From NCBI RefSeq assembly GCF_038397755.1, contig NZ_CP151637.1:3348001-3412000 (forward strand): 64,000 nucleotides of DNA. Reading direction: 5' to 3'. The position numbers were made by a program, and so were the translations under genes. The stretch comes from Microbacterium sp. LWH7-1.2. Lineage in GTDB: Bacteria; Actinomycetota; Actinomycetes; Actinomycetales; Microbacteriaceae. The notes under the pieces are model-generated. The model was not told where the DNA came from and searched no databases. It saw only the letters and a program-made list of their open reading frames with translations. This document shows, in pieces, positions 17,669 to 26,150 of the stretch (position 1 is its first letter; each line of letters opens with the position of its first letter).

Positions 17669-19134
17669 AGGGTGCTCCCTTCGAGAGCGGGTTCGGGGAG
17701 GAACTCGGAGCCGTCGGCCCGGCCGAGTCGCTCGCGGAAGGCGTCCACCGTGCCGGGCCACAGCAGGGCGAGCCGGCCCGAGCGTTCGTCGACGTACCAG
17801 TTGCGGCATCCGCCCGTCATCCAGCGGGTGGATGCCGCGGCCCGAGCGATCTCGTCGGTGTAGGCGCGCTCGGCTTCGGGGTCGACACGCAGCACGCGGC
17901 CGGCGCGGGCCTCGAGGGCACGGGTGACGTAGCCCGCCTGCTCCTCGATCATGAGCACGGACGACGAGTGGCCGAGAGACGCGTTCGGGCCGTTCAGCAC
18001 GAAGAGATTCGGGAAGCCGGAGACGACGGTCGAGGCGAACGCCGTCATGCCGCCCGACCAGTGCTCGGCAAGCGCCACGCCGTCCTCGCCGGTGACGAGC
18101 TCGGCGTAGGGCTGGCGGGTCGAGGCGAACCCGGTCGCGAGGACCAGCGCGTCGACCTCGTGGCGGGTGCCGTCGGAGGCGACGAGCGCCGACCCCTCCA
18201 CCTCCGCCAGCGCGGAGGACACGAGCGAGACGGCGTCGGACGCGACGGCGGGGTAGAAGTCGTCCGACAGCAGCACGCGCTTGCAGCCGAAGGCGTAGTC
18301 GGGGGTGAGTGCGGCGCGCAGCGCGGGGTCGGCGACCTGCCGGCGGAGGTGCGCGAGCGCGACGGCTTCGGCCTCGGCGGCCGCAGCGGAATCGCCCGAA
18401 CGCGACGCGAAGCGCGCCTCGCCCTCGGCGTAGAGCTCGGCACGGAGGGCCTCCAGCGCCTGCGGCGTCGCGGCGAACCGCGCGCGGTCGGCGTCGGAGT
18501 AGGCGTCGCCGCCGCGCGGCACGATCCACGCGGGAGTGCGCTGGAAGAGCGTGACGTGCGCCGCGGTGCGCGCGAGCTCCGGCACGATCTGTACGGCGCT
18601 GGCCCCGGTGCCCACGACGCCCACGCGTGCGCCGGCGAGATCGGTCGAGTGGTCCCACCGCGCCGAGTGGAACAGCGGTCCAGGGAACTGCTCGAGTCCG
18701 GGCACCCGGGGGATGGCCGGCTCCGTGAGGCGTCCGCACGCGAGCACGAGAGCGTCGGCCACGACGAGTCCGTCGGGTGTCGTGATGCGCCACACCGCGT
18801 GCGCGGCATCCCACTCGGCCGATCTCATCGGGGTGCCCAGGCGCAGGCGGTCGCGCAGGCCCTCGGCGTCGACGACCCGCTCGAGGTAGGCCTGGATCTC
18901 CGCGCCCTTCGCGTACGTGCCCGACCACGCCGGATTCGGGTGGGCAGCGAAGCCGTACAAGTGCGAGGGCACGTCGCACGCGATGCCCGGATACGTGTTG
19001 TCGCGCCACGTGCCGCCGACGGAGCTCCCACGCTCCAGCACGACGAAGTCGTCGCGGCCCGCCCGGCGCAGCGCCGACGCCACGCCGATGCCGGCGAATC
19101 CGGCACCGACGACGGCGACCTCGACGCGGGTCAC
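17665..19134 (-). CDS. Flavin-containing Baeyer-Villiger-type monooxygenase
   Basis: 489-residue class B flavoprotein monooxygenase. The first Rossmann motif GAGFAGIG is near residue 10 and the second, VGTGASAVQ, near 170. Between them lies FPGPLFHSARWDHS, which matches the Baeyer-Villiger fingerprint FxGxxxHxxxW. It uses FAD and NADPH to insert oxygen into ketones or hydroxylate other substrates. It is embedded between fbiC and fgd with 4-bp overlaps at both ends. F420 is not a known cofactor of this family, so its place in an F420 operon is unusual. The substrate is unknown. Confidence 0.9.
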   Translation of the reverse strand: MTRVEVAVVGAGFAGIGVASALRRAGRDDFVVLERGSSVGGTWRDNTYPGIACDVPSHLYGFAAHPNPAWSGTYAKGAEIQAYLERVVDAEGLRDRLRLGTPMRSAEWDAAHAVWRITTPDGLVVADALVLACGRLTEPAIPRVPGLEQFPGPLFHSARWDHSTDLAGARVGVVGTGASAVQIVPELARTAAHVTLFQRTPAWIVPRGGDAYSDADRARFAATPQALEALRAELYAEGEARFASRSGDSAAAAEAEAVALAHLRRQVADPALRAALTPDYAFGCKRVLLSDDFYPAVASDAVSLVSSALAEVEGSALVASDGTRHEVDALVLATGFASTRQPYAELVTGEDGVALAEHWSGGMTAFASTVVSGFPNLFVLNGPNASLGHSSSVLMIEEQAGYVTRALEARAGRVLRVDPEAERAYTDEIARAAASTRWMTGGCRNWYVDERSGRLALLWPGTVDAFRERLGRADGSEFLPEPALEGSTL

Positions 19135-21533
19135 CGCGGACCCACCTGACCGTACGTGGTCGTGCGGAGGCGGAACGGCCGGAACAGGCGCGACACCATG
19201 GCCGAGGCATCCCTCACGGGCAGCTCGAGGCCGTGCTCGATGCCGGCCTCGGGCTTCACCCGGCCGTCGAGCAGAGTGCCGCCGAGGTCGTCGCCGCCGG
19301 ACTGCAGCAGGACGACGGATGCCTCGCGCCCGACGCGCGTCCACGGGATCTGGATGTGCGGGATGCTGCCCGACAGCAGCAGCCGCGAGACGGCGACCAT
19401 GGCGCGGTGCTCGTCGAGCGGCGCGCGGCCGGGAACGAGCGCGACACCGCCGGCGGGCCCGGGCAGCGGGATCGGCACGAACTCGGTGAAGCCGCGGGTG
19501 TCGTCCTGGATCGCGCGCAGCTGCCGCAGGTGCGCGATGCGCTCGGCGGCGGTCTCGACGTGACCGTAGAAGATCACGCTCGTCGAGCGGAAGCCGGCAC
19601 GGTGAGCGGCCGTGATGCCTTCGACCCAGCCGTCGATCTCGAGGTCCGTCGGCGCGACGAGCCCGCGCACGCGTTCGCTCAGCACCTTGACGCCGGTGCC
19701 GGGCACGGTGTCGACGCCGGCGCCGCGCATCGCGGCGAGAGCCTCATCGAGCGTCAGGCCGGAGCGTTCGGCGAGGTCGCGCACATCCTGAGGGCGGTAC
19801 GCGTGGAGATGCATGCCCGGCGCCGCCGCCTTCGCCCGGCGCGCGATGTCGAGGTAGCCCGCCGGGTCTTCCGACGCGGCGAGGAGCCCCTGCACGCAGA
19901 GCTCGGTGGCGCCGAGGTCCCATGCGTCGGCCGCGATCGCGCCGACGTCGTCGAGCGTGAAGGTCGCGGGGTCGGCGGTCGCGCTCGCGCGGAGGCCGGT
20001 GGAGGTGAGATTGCGGTTCACCACGAGGGTGACCGCTTCGCCCACCGTGTAGCGCCGTACGTCGTCGGCGGTCGCGGCGAGCACGTCCAGCTCATCGCCG
20101 GTGGCTTCGAGGAGCGCGACCCACTCGGCGTCGTCGAGGGCGAGCGGGTCGGCCGCCGCGGTCTCCGCGAGCCGCTTCACGGTGCGCTCCGGTAGAGAAC
20201 TCAGGAGATCCGGGTCCGGGTGGTCGCCAGGGACGCCGTCGACCGGCGTGTCTCCTGAATCATTGGCGGCGAGAGCAGCGAGCCCGGTTTCCGGGTCCGC
20301 GAGCGCAGCCACCGCCGGGCGCAGGGCGGGGTCGATCCACGTCTGGGCGGCCAGCACGAACTCGGGCTGCGCGGTCAGGCGCTCGCGCAGCTCGAATCCC
20401 AGCTCCGCCGTCATGCGCGCGAGGTCGTCGAGGTGCGGCCACGGGCGCTCGGGATTCACGTGGTCGGCGGTGAGGGGCGAGACCCCGCCCCAGTCGTCGG
20501 CGCCGGCGCGCACCAGCAGGCCGAACTCCGTGGCGTCCGACAGGTTGGGCGGCACCTGGATCCGCATCCGAGGACCCATCACCAGCCGGGCCACCGCGAC
20601 GGCGGCGACGTACTCGAGCAGATCCGCGTCGGGCGCGCCCTGCATCGCGGTGCGGGGCTTCGCGCGGAAGTTCTGCACGATCACCTCCTGCACGTGGCCC
20701 TGCCCGTCCACCTGATGCCGTTCGTGAGCCTCGCGGATCGCGACGAGCGACTCGGCGCGGTCGCGCGCGGTCTCGCCGATGCCGACGAGGATCCCGGTGG
20801 TGAAGGGCACCCGCTCACGCCCCGCGGCCTCGATGACCTCGAGCCGCACCGTCGGGTCCTTGTCGGGCGACCCGAAGTGCACCTGCCCGGGCTCCTCGAA
20901 CAGCCGACGCGAGGTCGTCTCGAGCATCATGCCCATCGACGGCGCGGTGGGGCGCAGCATCCGCAGCTCGTCCACGGTCATGACGCCGGGGTTCGCGTGT
21001 GCGAGCAGACCGGTTTCGGCGGTCACCCGGCGCGCGATGTGCGCGACGTACTCGATCGTCGATGCGAACCCGTGCTCGTCGAGCCACGCGCGGGCCTCGG
21101 GCCACCGCTCCTCGGGGCGGTCGCCGAGGGTCAGCAGCACCTCCTTGCAGCCTGACGCCAGCCCCTGCCGAACGACGGCGAGCACCTGCTCGGCCGACAT
21201 GAACGCGGGCTTGTGCTTCTTGAGGAGCTGCCCGGGGGTGTCGACGAACACGCAGTAGTGGCAGCGGTCGCGGCACAGCGTCGTGAGCGGCACGAACACC
21301 TTGCGCGAGTACGTGATCACTCCGGGCCGACCGGATGCTGCGAGCCCGGCGTCGCGCAGATCGCCGGCGATCTCGAGCAGGCGCTCCAAGTGCTCGCCGG
21401 TCGCGGCGAGCAGTGTCTCGGCGTCGGTCGCGTCGAGCCGCTCGCCGGCCGCGGCGCGCGCGAGCGCGGCGTCGACGGCTGAAGGGGAGGCGGTCCGGGG
21501 CGACGCGGTGACGGAGGGGAACACGACGGTCAC
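19131..21533 (-). CDS. fbiC: FbiC (CofG-CofH fusion), FO synthase; CofH half lacks Fe-S cysteines
   Basis: 800-residue fusion of two radical-SAM halves that together make FO, the F420 chromophore, from tyrosine and 5-amino-6-ribitylaminouracil. The CofG half is intact: TYSRKVFVPLTTLCRDRCHYC carries Cys87, Cys91 and Cys94. In the CofH half the conserved VVNRN (near residue 505) is followed by LTSTGLRASATADPATF and not by the usual NFTNxCxxxCxFC loop. All three iron-sulfur cysteines are absent, with no stop or frame change. The rest of CofH (LGATELCVQG, TVPGTGVKVL, FYGHVET, FTEFVPIPLPGP) is conserved. Catalysis by this half is therefore doubtful. GTG 21533 is taken as start. First gene of the minus-strand F420 operon. 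Confidence 0.9.
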   Translation of the reverse strand: MTVVFPSVTASPRTASPSAVDAALARAAAGERLDATDAETLLAATGEHLERLLEIAGDLRDAGLAASGRPGVITYSRKVFVPLTTLCRDRCHYCVFVDTPGQLLKKHKPAFMSAEQVLAVVRQGLASGCKEVLLTLGDRPEERWPEARAWLDEHGFASTIEYVAHIARRVTAETGLLAHANPGVMTVDELRMLRPTAPSMGMMLETTSRRLFEEPGQVHFGSPDKDPTVRLEVIEAAGRERVPFTTGILVGIGETARDRAESLVAIREAHERHQVDGQGHVQEVIVQNFRAKPRTAMQGAPDADLLEYVAAVAVARLVMGPRMRIQVPPNLSDATEFGLLVRAGADDWGGVSPLTADHVNPERPWPHLDDLARMTAELGFELRERLTAQPEFVLAAQTWIDPALRPAVAALADPETGLAALAANDSGDTPVDGVPGDHPDPDLLSSLPERTVKRLAETAAADPLALDDAEWVALLEATGDELDVLAATADDVRRYTVGEAVTLVVNRNLTSTGLRASATADPATFTLDDVGAIAADAWDLGATELCVQGLLAASEDPAGYLDIARRAKAAAPGMHLHAYRPQDVRDLAERSGLTLDEALAAMRGAGVDTVPGTGVKVLSERVRGLVAPTDLEIDGWVEGITAAHRAGFRSTSVIFYGHVETAAERIAHLRQLRAIQDDTRGFTEFVPIPLPGPAGGVALVPGRAPLDEHRAMVAVSRLLLSGSIPHIQIPWTRVGREASVVLLQSGGDDLGGTLLDGRVKPEAGIEHGLELPVRDASAMVSRLFRPFRLRTTTYGQVGPR

Positions 21534-21637
21534 CGACCCAGTCTTGCACCGCCTACGGGTACCGGGGCCGAAGGATCGTTGCCCTCCCGTAAGCAAATGA
21601 GTCCGGTTCCGTGCGCCTGCGCTGGCAGACTGGGCAC

Positions 21638-22102
21638 ATGGTGACGCTGCTGCTCGACTCGACGCAGCTCGAAGTGGTGCTGTCGGTGTCCGAGCGCGCC
21701 CTGTCATTCCGCAAGGGGAATGTCGTCATCGAACGCTCGACCATCACCAAGGTGCAGCTCACCGACGACGCGTGGACGTGGCTGCGCGGCATCCCGAGCC
21801 CCGGCACCCACGTGCGCGGCATCATCGCGGCCGGCACCTGGCGCTCCGCGGGCGGGGATGATTTCGCGATCATCCGCCGCCGCCGTCCGAGCGTCGTGAT
21901 CGACCTCGAGGGCCACCCCGAGTACCAGCGCGTCATCCTCACCACGCGCCACGGCCTCGCCCTCGTGCAGGCGCTGCGCGTCGAGCTGGCCGCCGAGCCG
22001 ACGGACGTCGTCGACATCGCCGCCGAGACCGGCACCATCCCGGTCGTTCCCGAGCGCAAGCCGCGGGGGCGCAAGACGCCCGCACCCGCACCCGCGGTCT
22101 GA
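21638..22102 (+). CDS. Conserved hypothetical protein, PH-like
   Basis: 154 residues from ATG 21638. Beta-rich N-terminal region (LSVSERALSFRKGNVVIERSTITKVQL) resembling a bacterial PH-like fold, then a segment with IRRRRPSVVIDLEGHPEYQRVILTT and a basic Pro/Lys tail. No transmembrane helix. It is divergent from fbiC with ~100 bp between starts. The fold suggestion is from strand pattern only; function is unknown. Confidence 0.7.
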   Translation: MVTLLLDSTQLEVVLSVSERALSFRKGNVVIERSTITKVQLTDDAWTWLRGIPSPGTHVRGIIAAGTWRSAGGDDFAIIRRRRPSVVIDLEGHPEYQRVILTTRHGLALVQALRVELAAEPTDVVDIAAETGTIPVVPERKPRGRKTPAPAPAV

Positions 22103-22109
22103 TCGTTCA

Positions 22110-22141
22110 CGTTTCGACTCGCAGGCTCGCTCGACGACCGG
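22110..22141 (+). repeat. Short interspersed repeat, copy A
   Basis: A 32-bp element beginning CGTTTCGACTCGCAGG and ending CTCGCTCGACGACCGG, lying between the convergent ends of the genes at 22102 and 22147. Near-identical copies are at 23744 (same strand), 42906 and 52473 (opposite strand). Confidence 0.75.
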
Positions 22142-22146
22142 AAGCC

Positions 22147-22965
22147 TCAGCTGACGTCGCGCCGCCAGCTCACCAGGTGGCCGAGCACGACGAAGACGAC
22201 GGCGTAGCCGAGCAGCACGAGTCCGCCCACCCACCACTCGAGCGGGTCCGCCGAGCCCTGCGGGATGGTCGCCGCGTAGACGCTCGCACCGACGAGCGCA
22301 TCGCTTGCGGCTCCCGGCAGGAAGCGCGTCACGTCCGACAGTCCCTCCACGAACGCGGCCGCGGTGCGTCCGATCGGCTCGATGAACTGCGTGAACACGA
22401 GCACGCCGACGATCGCACCCACCTGATTGCGCACGAGGGCGCCGACGCCGACGCCGATGAGCGTCCAGAGGACGTAGGCGAGCAGCATCCGTCCGAGCAT
22501 CGCCCACGTGTCGGGCGAGGTGATGTCCGTCGCGAGCCCGAACCCGGCGAGGAACGCCGCCGAGGTGCCGACCGCGGCGACGATGCCGATGACCCCGAGC
22601 ACGACGCCGATCAGCACCGCCACGGCGAGCTTCGCGACGAGCACGCGGCCGCGGCGGGGCGTCGCGAGGAACGTGGGCGTCAGGGTCTTGTGGCGGAACT
22701 CCGCGGTCACCATGAGCGTGCCCACCAGCAGCGGGAAGACGTAGCCGACGGTGGTCGCCGTGCTGTACAGCGTCGCGGCGAGGCCCTCCTCGGGCAGCGG
22801 CGGCGCGTTGCCGGGGAGCGACCCCGTCGCGGCCGCCGCGTAGACGAAGCCGAGCGCCGCTGCCGTAAACGCGACGTAGGCGAACAGGACGATCGCGAGG
22901 ATCCACCAGATGCTCGTCGAGAACAGCTTCGTGCTCTCGGCGCGGGTCGCGGCGGTGAGGCTCAT
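22147..22965 (-). CDS. ABC-2 type transporter permease
   Basis: 272-residue membrane protein with six hydrophobic segments, the first at about residues 20-45 after TRAESTKLFST, a common start of ABC-2 permeases. A cytoplasmic loop near residue 93 reads AEFRHKTLTPTFLATPRRGRVLVAKL, the classic coupling segment of this family. The ATG at 22965 overlaps the stop of the ATPase gene by 4 bp. Forms an exporter with the protein at 22962-24890. The substrate is unknown. Confidence 0.9.
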   Translation of the reverse strand: MSLTAATRAESTKLFSTSIWWILAIVLFAYVAFTAAALGFVYAAAATGSLPGNAPPLPEEGLAATLYSTATTVGYVFPLLVGTLMVTAEFRHKTLTPTFLATPRRGRVLVAKLAVAVLIGVVLGVIGIVAAVGTSAAFLAGFGLATDITSPDTWAMLGRMLLAYVLWTLIGVGVGALVRNQVGAIVGVLVFTQFIEPIGRTAAAFVEGLSDVTRFLPGAASDALVGASVYAATIPQGSADPLEWWVGGLVLLGYAVVFVVLGHLVSWRRDVS

Positions 22966-24890
22966 CGGTCACCGCCTTCCTCGTCGGCGGGTGCGGTGAC
23001 GGCATCTGCCGCCGGGTCGGCGTCGGAGGGGGCGACGGATGCCTCGTCCCCCGGCTCGTGCGGGGCTTCGGCGTCGGCCGCGGGCGGGGTGCGCGTGACG
23101 GCGTCCTCGAAGGCCTCGGCTTCGGGCGGCACCCAGGCTTCGGGCTCGAGCTCGGCGTCGGGTCCGGGTTCGGGTTCGGGTTCGGGTTCACCCTGGGGCT
23201 CGGGCTCGGGCTCGGATTGCCCGCTCGAGGCGGTGTGGTCGAAGGCTGCGAAGAAGGCGTCGGCCTCGATGTCGGAGTCGGTCTTGACGTAGTGCTCCCA
23301 CGGGCGGTCGTCGTCGGCGTCGGGCGGCTCGAGGGTCGAGAGCTCGTCGTCGATCTCGCCGATGGCGTCGACATCGGGATTCGCGTCTTCGGGAGCCCAC
23401 GGGTCGGCGGGGCCGGGCTCCGGAGAGGATGAAGGTTCCGGTTCGGGTTCGGCCTCGGCCTCGGGTTCGGATGCAGGTTCGGGTACAGCCTCGGCCTCGG
23501 TCGCAGGTTCGACTTCGGGCCGGGGCTCGGGTTGTGGCGCCGGTTCCGGTGCGGGCTCAGACTCTGCCGACAGCTCTTGGTCGATCTGGCCGATGGCCTC
23601 GACATCGGGATCGGCGTCCTCGGGGGGAGCCGACGGCACGATGTCGATGACGCCGGTGCTCGCCACCGCGTACGCGACGGGGCCGGGAACCGGGGGAACA
23701 TCAGGCTCGGTGTCTGCCTCGTGCTCGGGGCGTTTCGACTCTGCGTTTCGACTCGCAAGCTCGCTCAACGTGCGAGGGGAAGGGTCTGGCTCGTCGCGCT
23801 CGGCCGCCCAGGCCGCGCCGGCGGCGGCGGCCAGCGCGGACGCCGCCCCGGGGGCCGCGGTCGCCTCGGCGTCGAGCTCGGCCGCCGTGAGCGCCGACTC
23901 GGCGGCCTCCTCGGAGTCGGGCGGCGTCGCCGCGACGGGCGCCGCCGGGGGCGCGGCATCCGTGCTCCCCGCATGTCCGGCCGCGCTCGGGTGCACCCGC
24001 GTGCCGTTCACCAGGTCGAGGAAGACCTCTTCCAGCGCCGGGCCGCGACGGTGCAGCGACGACAGCGCGACACCGCCCGCGGCGGCCGCCGCGCCGACCG
24101 CGGTCGGGTCGACGCCGCGCACGGTGAGTCCCGAGCGCAGCACCTCGAACGCCACCCCGGCGGCTTTCAGCGCCGCGCTCAGCGCCGGCCGGTCGGGGGA
24201 GTCGACGACGGTGGCGTACTCGCGCGGGTCGGTGAGCTCGTCGACCCCGCCCTGGAACACCAGGCGTCCGCGCGAGATGATCAGCAGCGCGTCGACGGTC
24301 TGCTGCACCTCGGCGAGCAGGTGCGACGAGACGAGCACGGTGCGGCCCTCGCCGGCGAGCTGCCGGAGGAACCCGCGCATCCAGCGGATGCCCTCGGGAT
24401 CCAGGCCGTTCGCCGGCTCGTCGAGCACGAGCACGCCCGGGTCGCCGAGCAGCGCGTACGCGAGGCCGAGGCGCTGGCGCATGCCCAGCGAGTATCCGCC
24501 GACCTTGCGGTTCGCAGCATCCGTCAATCCGACGAGGTCCAGCACTTCGCCCACCCGTGACTTGGCGATGCCGGCGGCCTGGGCGTAGATCGTGAGGTGC
24601 GCGGCGGCAGTGCGGCCGGGATGGAAGCTGGATGCCTCGAGCACTGCGCCCACGGTCTGCAGCGGCTGGTCGAGCTCGGCGTAGCGCCTGCCGCCGATCG
24701 TGGCGTGACCTTCGGTGGGCTTCTCGAGGCCGAGGAGCACGCGGAGCGTGGTGGTCTTGCCGGCGCCGTTCGGGCCGAGGAATCCGGTGACCATTCCCGG
24801 TTCGACCCGAGCCGTGAGGCCTGCGACCGCCGTGACGGCGCCGAAGCGCTTGGTGACACCTGAGAACTCCAGCGACTGGCCTTCGGGCAT
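22962..24890 (-). CDS. ABC transporter ATP-binding protein with long acidic Pro/Glu-rich tail
   Basis: 642 residues. The first ~300 are a standard ABC-2 ATPase: Walker A GPNGAGKTT near 37, signature YSLGMRQRLGLA near 131, Walker B VLVLDEPANGLD near 151. The last ~340 residues are a disordered Ala/Pro/Glu-rich tail. It contains a duplicated ~20-residue unit (PEDADPDVEAIGQIDQELS near 422 and PEDANPDVDAIGEIDDELS near 500) and EPEPEP runs. Part of the tail (near residue 375, SELASRNAESKR) is encoded by an interspersed repeat. ATG 24890 starts the gene. The tail is not part of the known family and could tether partners, but its role is unknown. Confidence 0.88.
   Translation of the reverse strand: MPEGQSLEFSGVTKRFGAVTAVAGLTARVEPGMVTGFLGPNGAGKTTTLRVLLGLEKPTEGHATIGGRRYAELDQPLQTVGAVLEASSFHPGRTAAAHLTIYAQAAGIAKSRVGEVLDLVGLTDAANRKVGGYSLGMRQRLGLAYALLGDPGVLVLDEPANGLDPEGIRWMRGFLRQLAGEGRTVLVSSHLLAEVQQTVDALLIISRGRLVFQGGVDELTDPREYATVVDSPDRPALSAALKAAGVAFEVLRSGLTVRGVDPTAVGAAAAAGGVALSSLHRRGPALEEVFLDLVNGTRVHPSAAGHAGSTDAAPPAAPVAATPPDSEEAAESALTAAELDAEATAAPGAASALAAAAGAAWAAERDEPDPSPRTLSELASRNAESKRPEHEADTEPDVPPVPGPVAYAVASTGVIDIVPSAPPEDADPDVEAIGQIDQELSAESEPAPEPAPQPEPRPEVEPATEAEAVPEPASEPEAEAEPEPEPSSSPEPGPADPWAPEDANPDVDAIGEIDDELSTLEPPDADDDRPWEHYVKTDSDIEADAFFAAFDHTASSGQSEPEPEPQGEPEPEPEPGPDAELEPEAWVPPEAEAFEDAVTRTPPAADAEAPHEPGDEASVAPSDADPAADAVTAPADEEGGDR
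23744..23770 (+). repeat. Short interspersed repeat, copy B, inside a coding sequence
   Basis: Starts CGTTTCGACTCGCAAGC and ends TCGCTCAACG. A partial extra unit CGTTTCGACTCTG lies directly before it at 23731-23743, matching the extension of copy D. It is read in frame as part of the acidic tail of the ABC ATPase gene. Confidence 0.75.
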
Positions 24891-25037
24891 GCCGAACCCT
24901 CTCGTTGGTCGTAGGCGACTCCCCGGGGGCAATCTACGGGGCCGCGCCATTGCGGACTCATGCAGAACTGCGTCCCATCCTGGCGGAAATCCGGTCTCAG
25001 CGTGGGAGAAGTTGGCGCGGCCGGTAACGTTGCGCTC

Positions 25038-26111
25038 GTGACCGACCTCGCTGAGACCGCCGCCGAGCCCACCGTCCTCGTGAGCACGAGCGGCGGCCTC
25101 GGACGCCTCACCCTCAACCGGCCTCGCGCGATCAACGCCCTCAACCTCGAGATGGTCGAGCAGCTTCACGCGGCGCTGGACGCGTGGCAGCACGACACCG
25201 AGGTCGACATGGTGCTGCTGGACGGCGCCGGCGAGCGTGGACTGTGCGCCGGCGGCGATGTGCGCGGGCTCGCCGAGCAGGTCACGAGCGGCCACGCCGA
25301 CGACGCTGCGGTGTTCTTCCGTGCCGAGTACGCGATCAACGCGCGGATCGCCGAGTACCCGAAGCCGTTCGTCGCGTTCGCGGACGGCATCACGATGGGC
25401 GGCGGGATCGGCGTCGCCGGTCACGCCGCGATCCGAATCGTGACCGAGCGCTCGCAGCTGGCGATGCCCGAGACCCGCATCGGCTTCACCCCCGACGTCG
25501 GCGGCACATGGCTGCTCGCCCACGCACCGGGCCGCCTCGGCGAGTATCTGGGGCTCACGGGCGCGGTGATGGATGCCGCGGACGCGATCTACGCCGGATT
25601 CGCCGACCACTACGTGCCGCACGAGAACCTCGACGCGGTGCGCGACGCGCTCGAGACGCGGGCCGACCCATCCAGCCCGACCGAGCTCGTCCTGCTGTTC
25701 GACGAGACCCCCGCCCCGTCGAAGCTGATCCGGGCCCGGGAGTGGATCGACGACGCGTTCGCAGCCGACACCGTCGCCGAGATCGTCGAGCGCCTGCGGG
25801 CGCGCCCCGAGCCCGCGGCATCCGCCACCGCCGACCTGCTCGGCGAACTGTCGCCGACCGGTCTCGCCGTGACGCTCGCCGCGATCCGCCGCGCCCGGGA
25901 GCTTCCCGGGCTGCGCGAAGCCCTCGACCAGGAGTACGGCCTGGTGATGTGGTTCGCGACCTCTCAGCCCGACCTGCCGGAGGGTATCAGGGCGCAGGTC
26001 ATCGACAAGGACCGCACGCCGCGGTGGCAGCCGGCGACGCTCGCCGACCTGCCCGACGACCTCGCCGAGACCGCGCTCGCCCACCGACCCGACGTCCCCC
26101 TCTGGGACTGA
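25038..26111 (+). CDS. 3-hydroxyisobutyryl-CoA hydrolase / enoyl-CoA hydratase family
   Basis: 357-residue crotonase-fold enzyme. GRLTLNRPRAINALN starts the fold, GERGLCAGGDVRGL gives the first oxyanion-hole loop, and AMPETRIGFTPDVGGT carries the Glu and Asp pattern of 3-hydroxyisobutyryl-CoA hydrolases (valine catabolism). The length also fits that subfamily rather than the ~260-residue hydratases. TAACGT lies 7 nt before GTG 25038, so the transcript is probably leaderless. It stands alone, with LssY_C and membrane genes following on the same strand. Confidence 0.87.
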   Translation: MTDLAETAAEPTVLVSTSGGLGRLTLNRPRAINALNLEMVEQLHAALDAWQHDTEVDMVLLDGAGERGLCAGGDVRGLAEQVTSGHADDAAVFFRAEYAINARIAEYPKPFVAFADGITMGGGIGVAGHAAIRIVTERSQLAMPETRIGFTPDVGGTWLLAHAPGRLGEYLGLTGAVMDAADAIYAGFADHYVPHENLDAVRDALETRADPSSPTELVLLFDETPAPSKLIRAREWIDDAFAADTVAEIVERLRARPEPAASATADLLGELSPTGLAVTLAAIRRARELPGLREALDQEYGLVMWFATSQPDLPEGIRAQVIDKDRTPRWQPATLADLPDDLAETALAHRPDVPLWD

Positions 26112-26150
26112 CGCCCGCATCGGCGACGAGCATCGGCGACGAGGAGGATC

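Noticed and set aside
19960..20040. Frameshift as the reason for the missing CofH cysteines
   Set aside because: The reading frame is continuous, downstream motifs stay in frame, and neighbouring frames show no cysteine cluster at this point.
23160..23550. CRISPR-like or satellite DNA array
   Set aside because: The periodicity is Ser/Pro/Glu low-complexity coding sequence; no spacer-repeat regularity.
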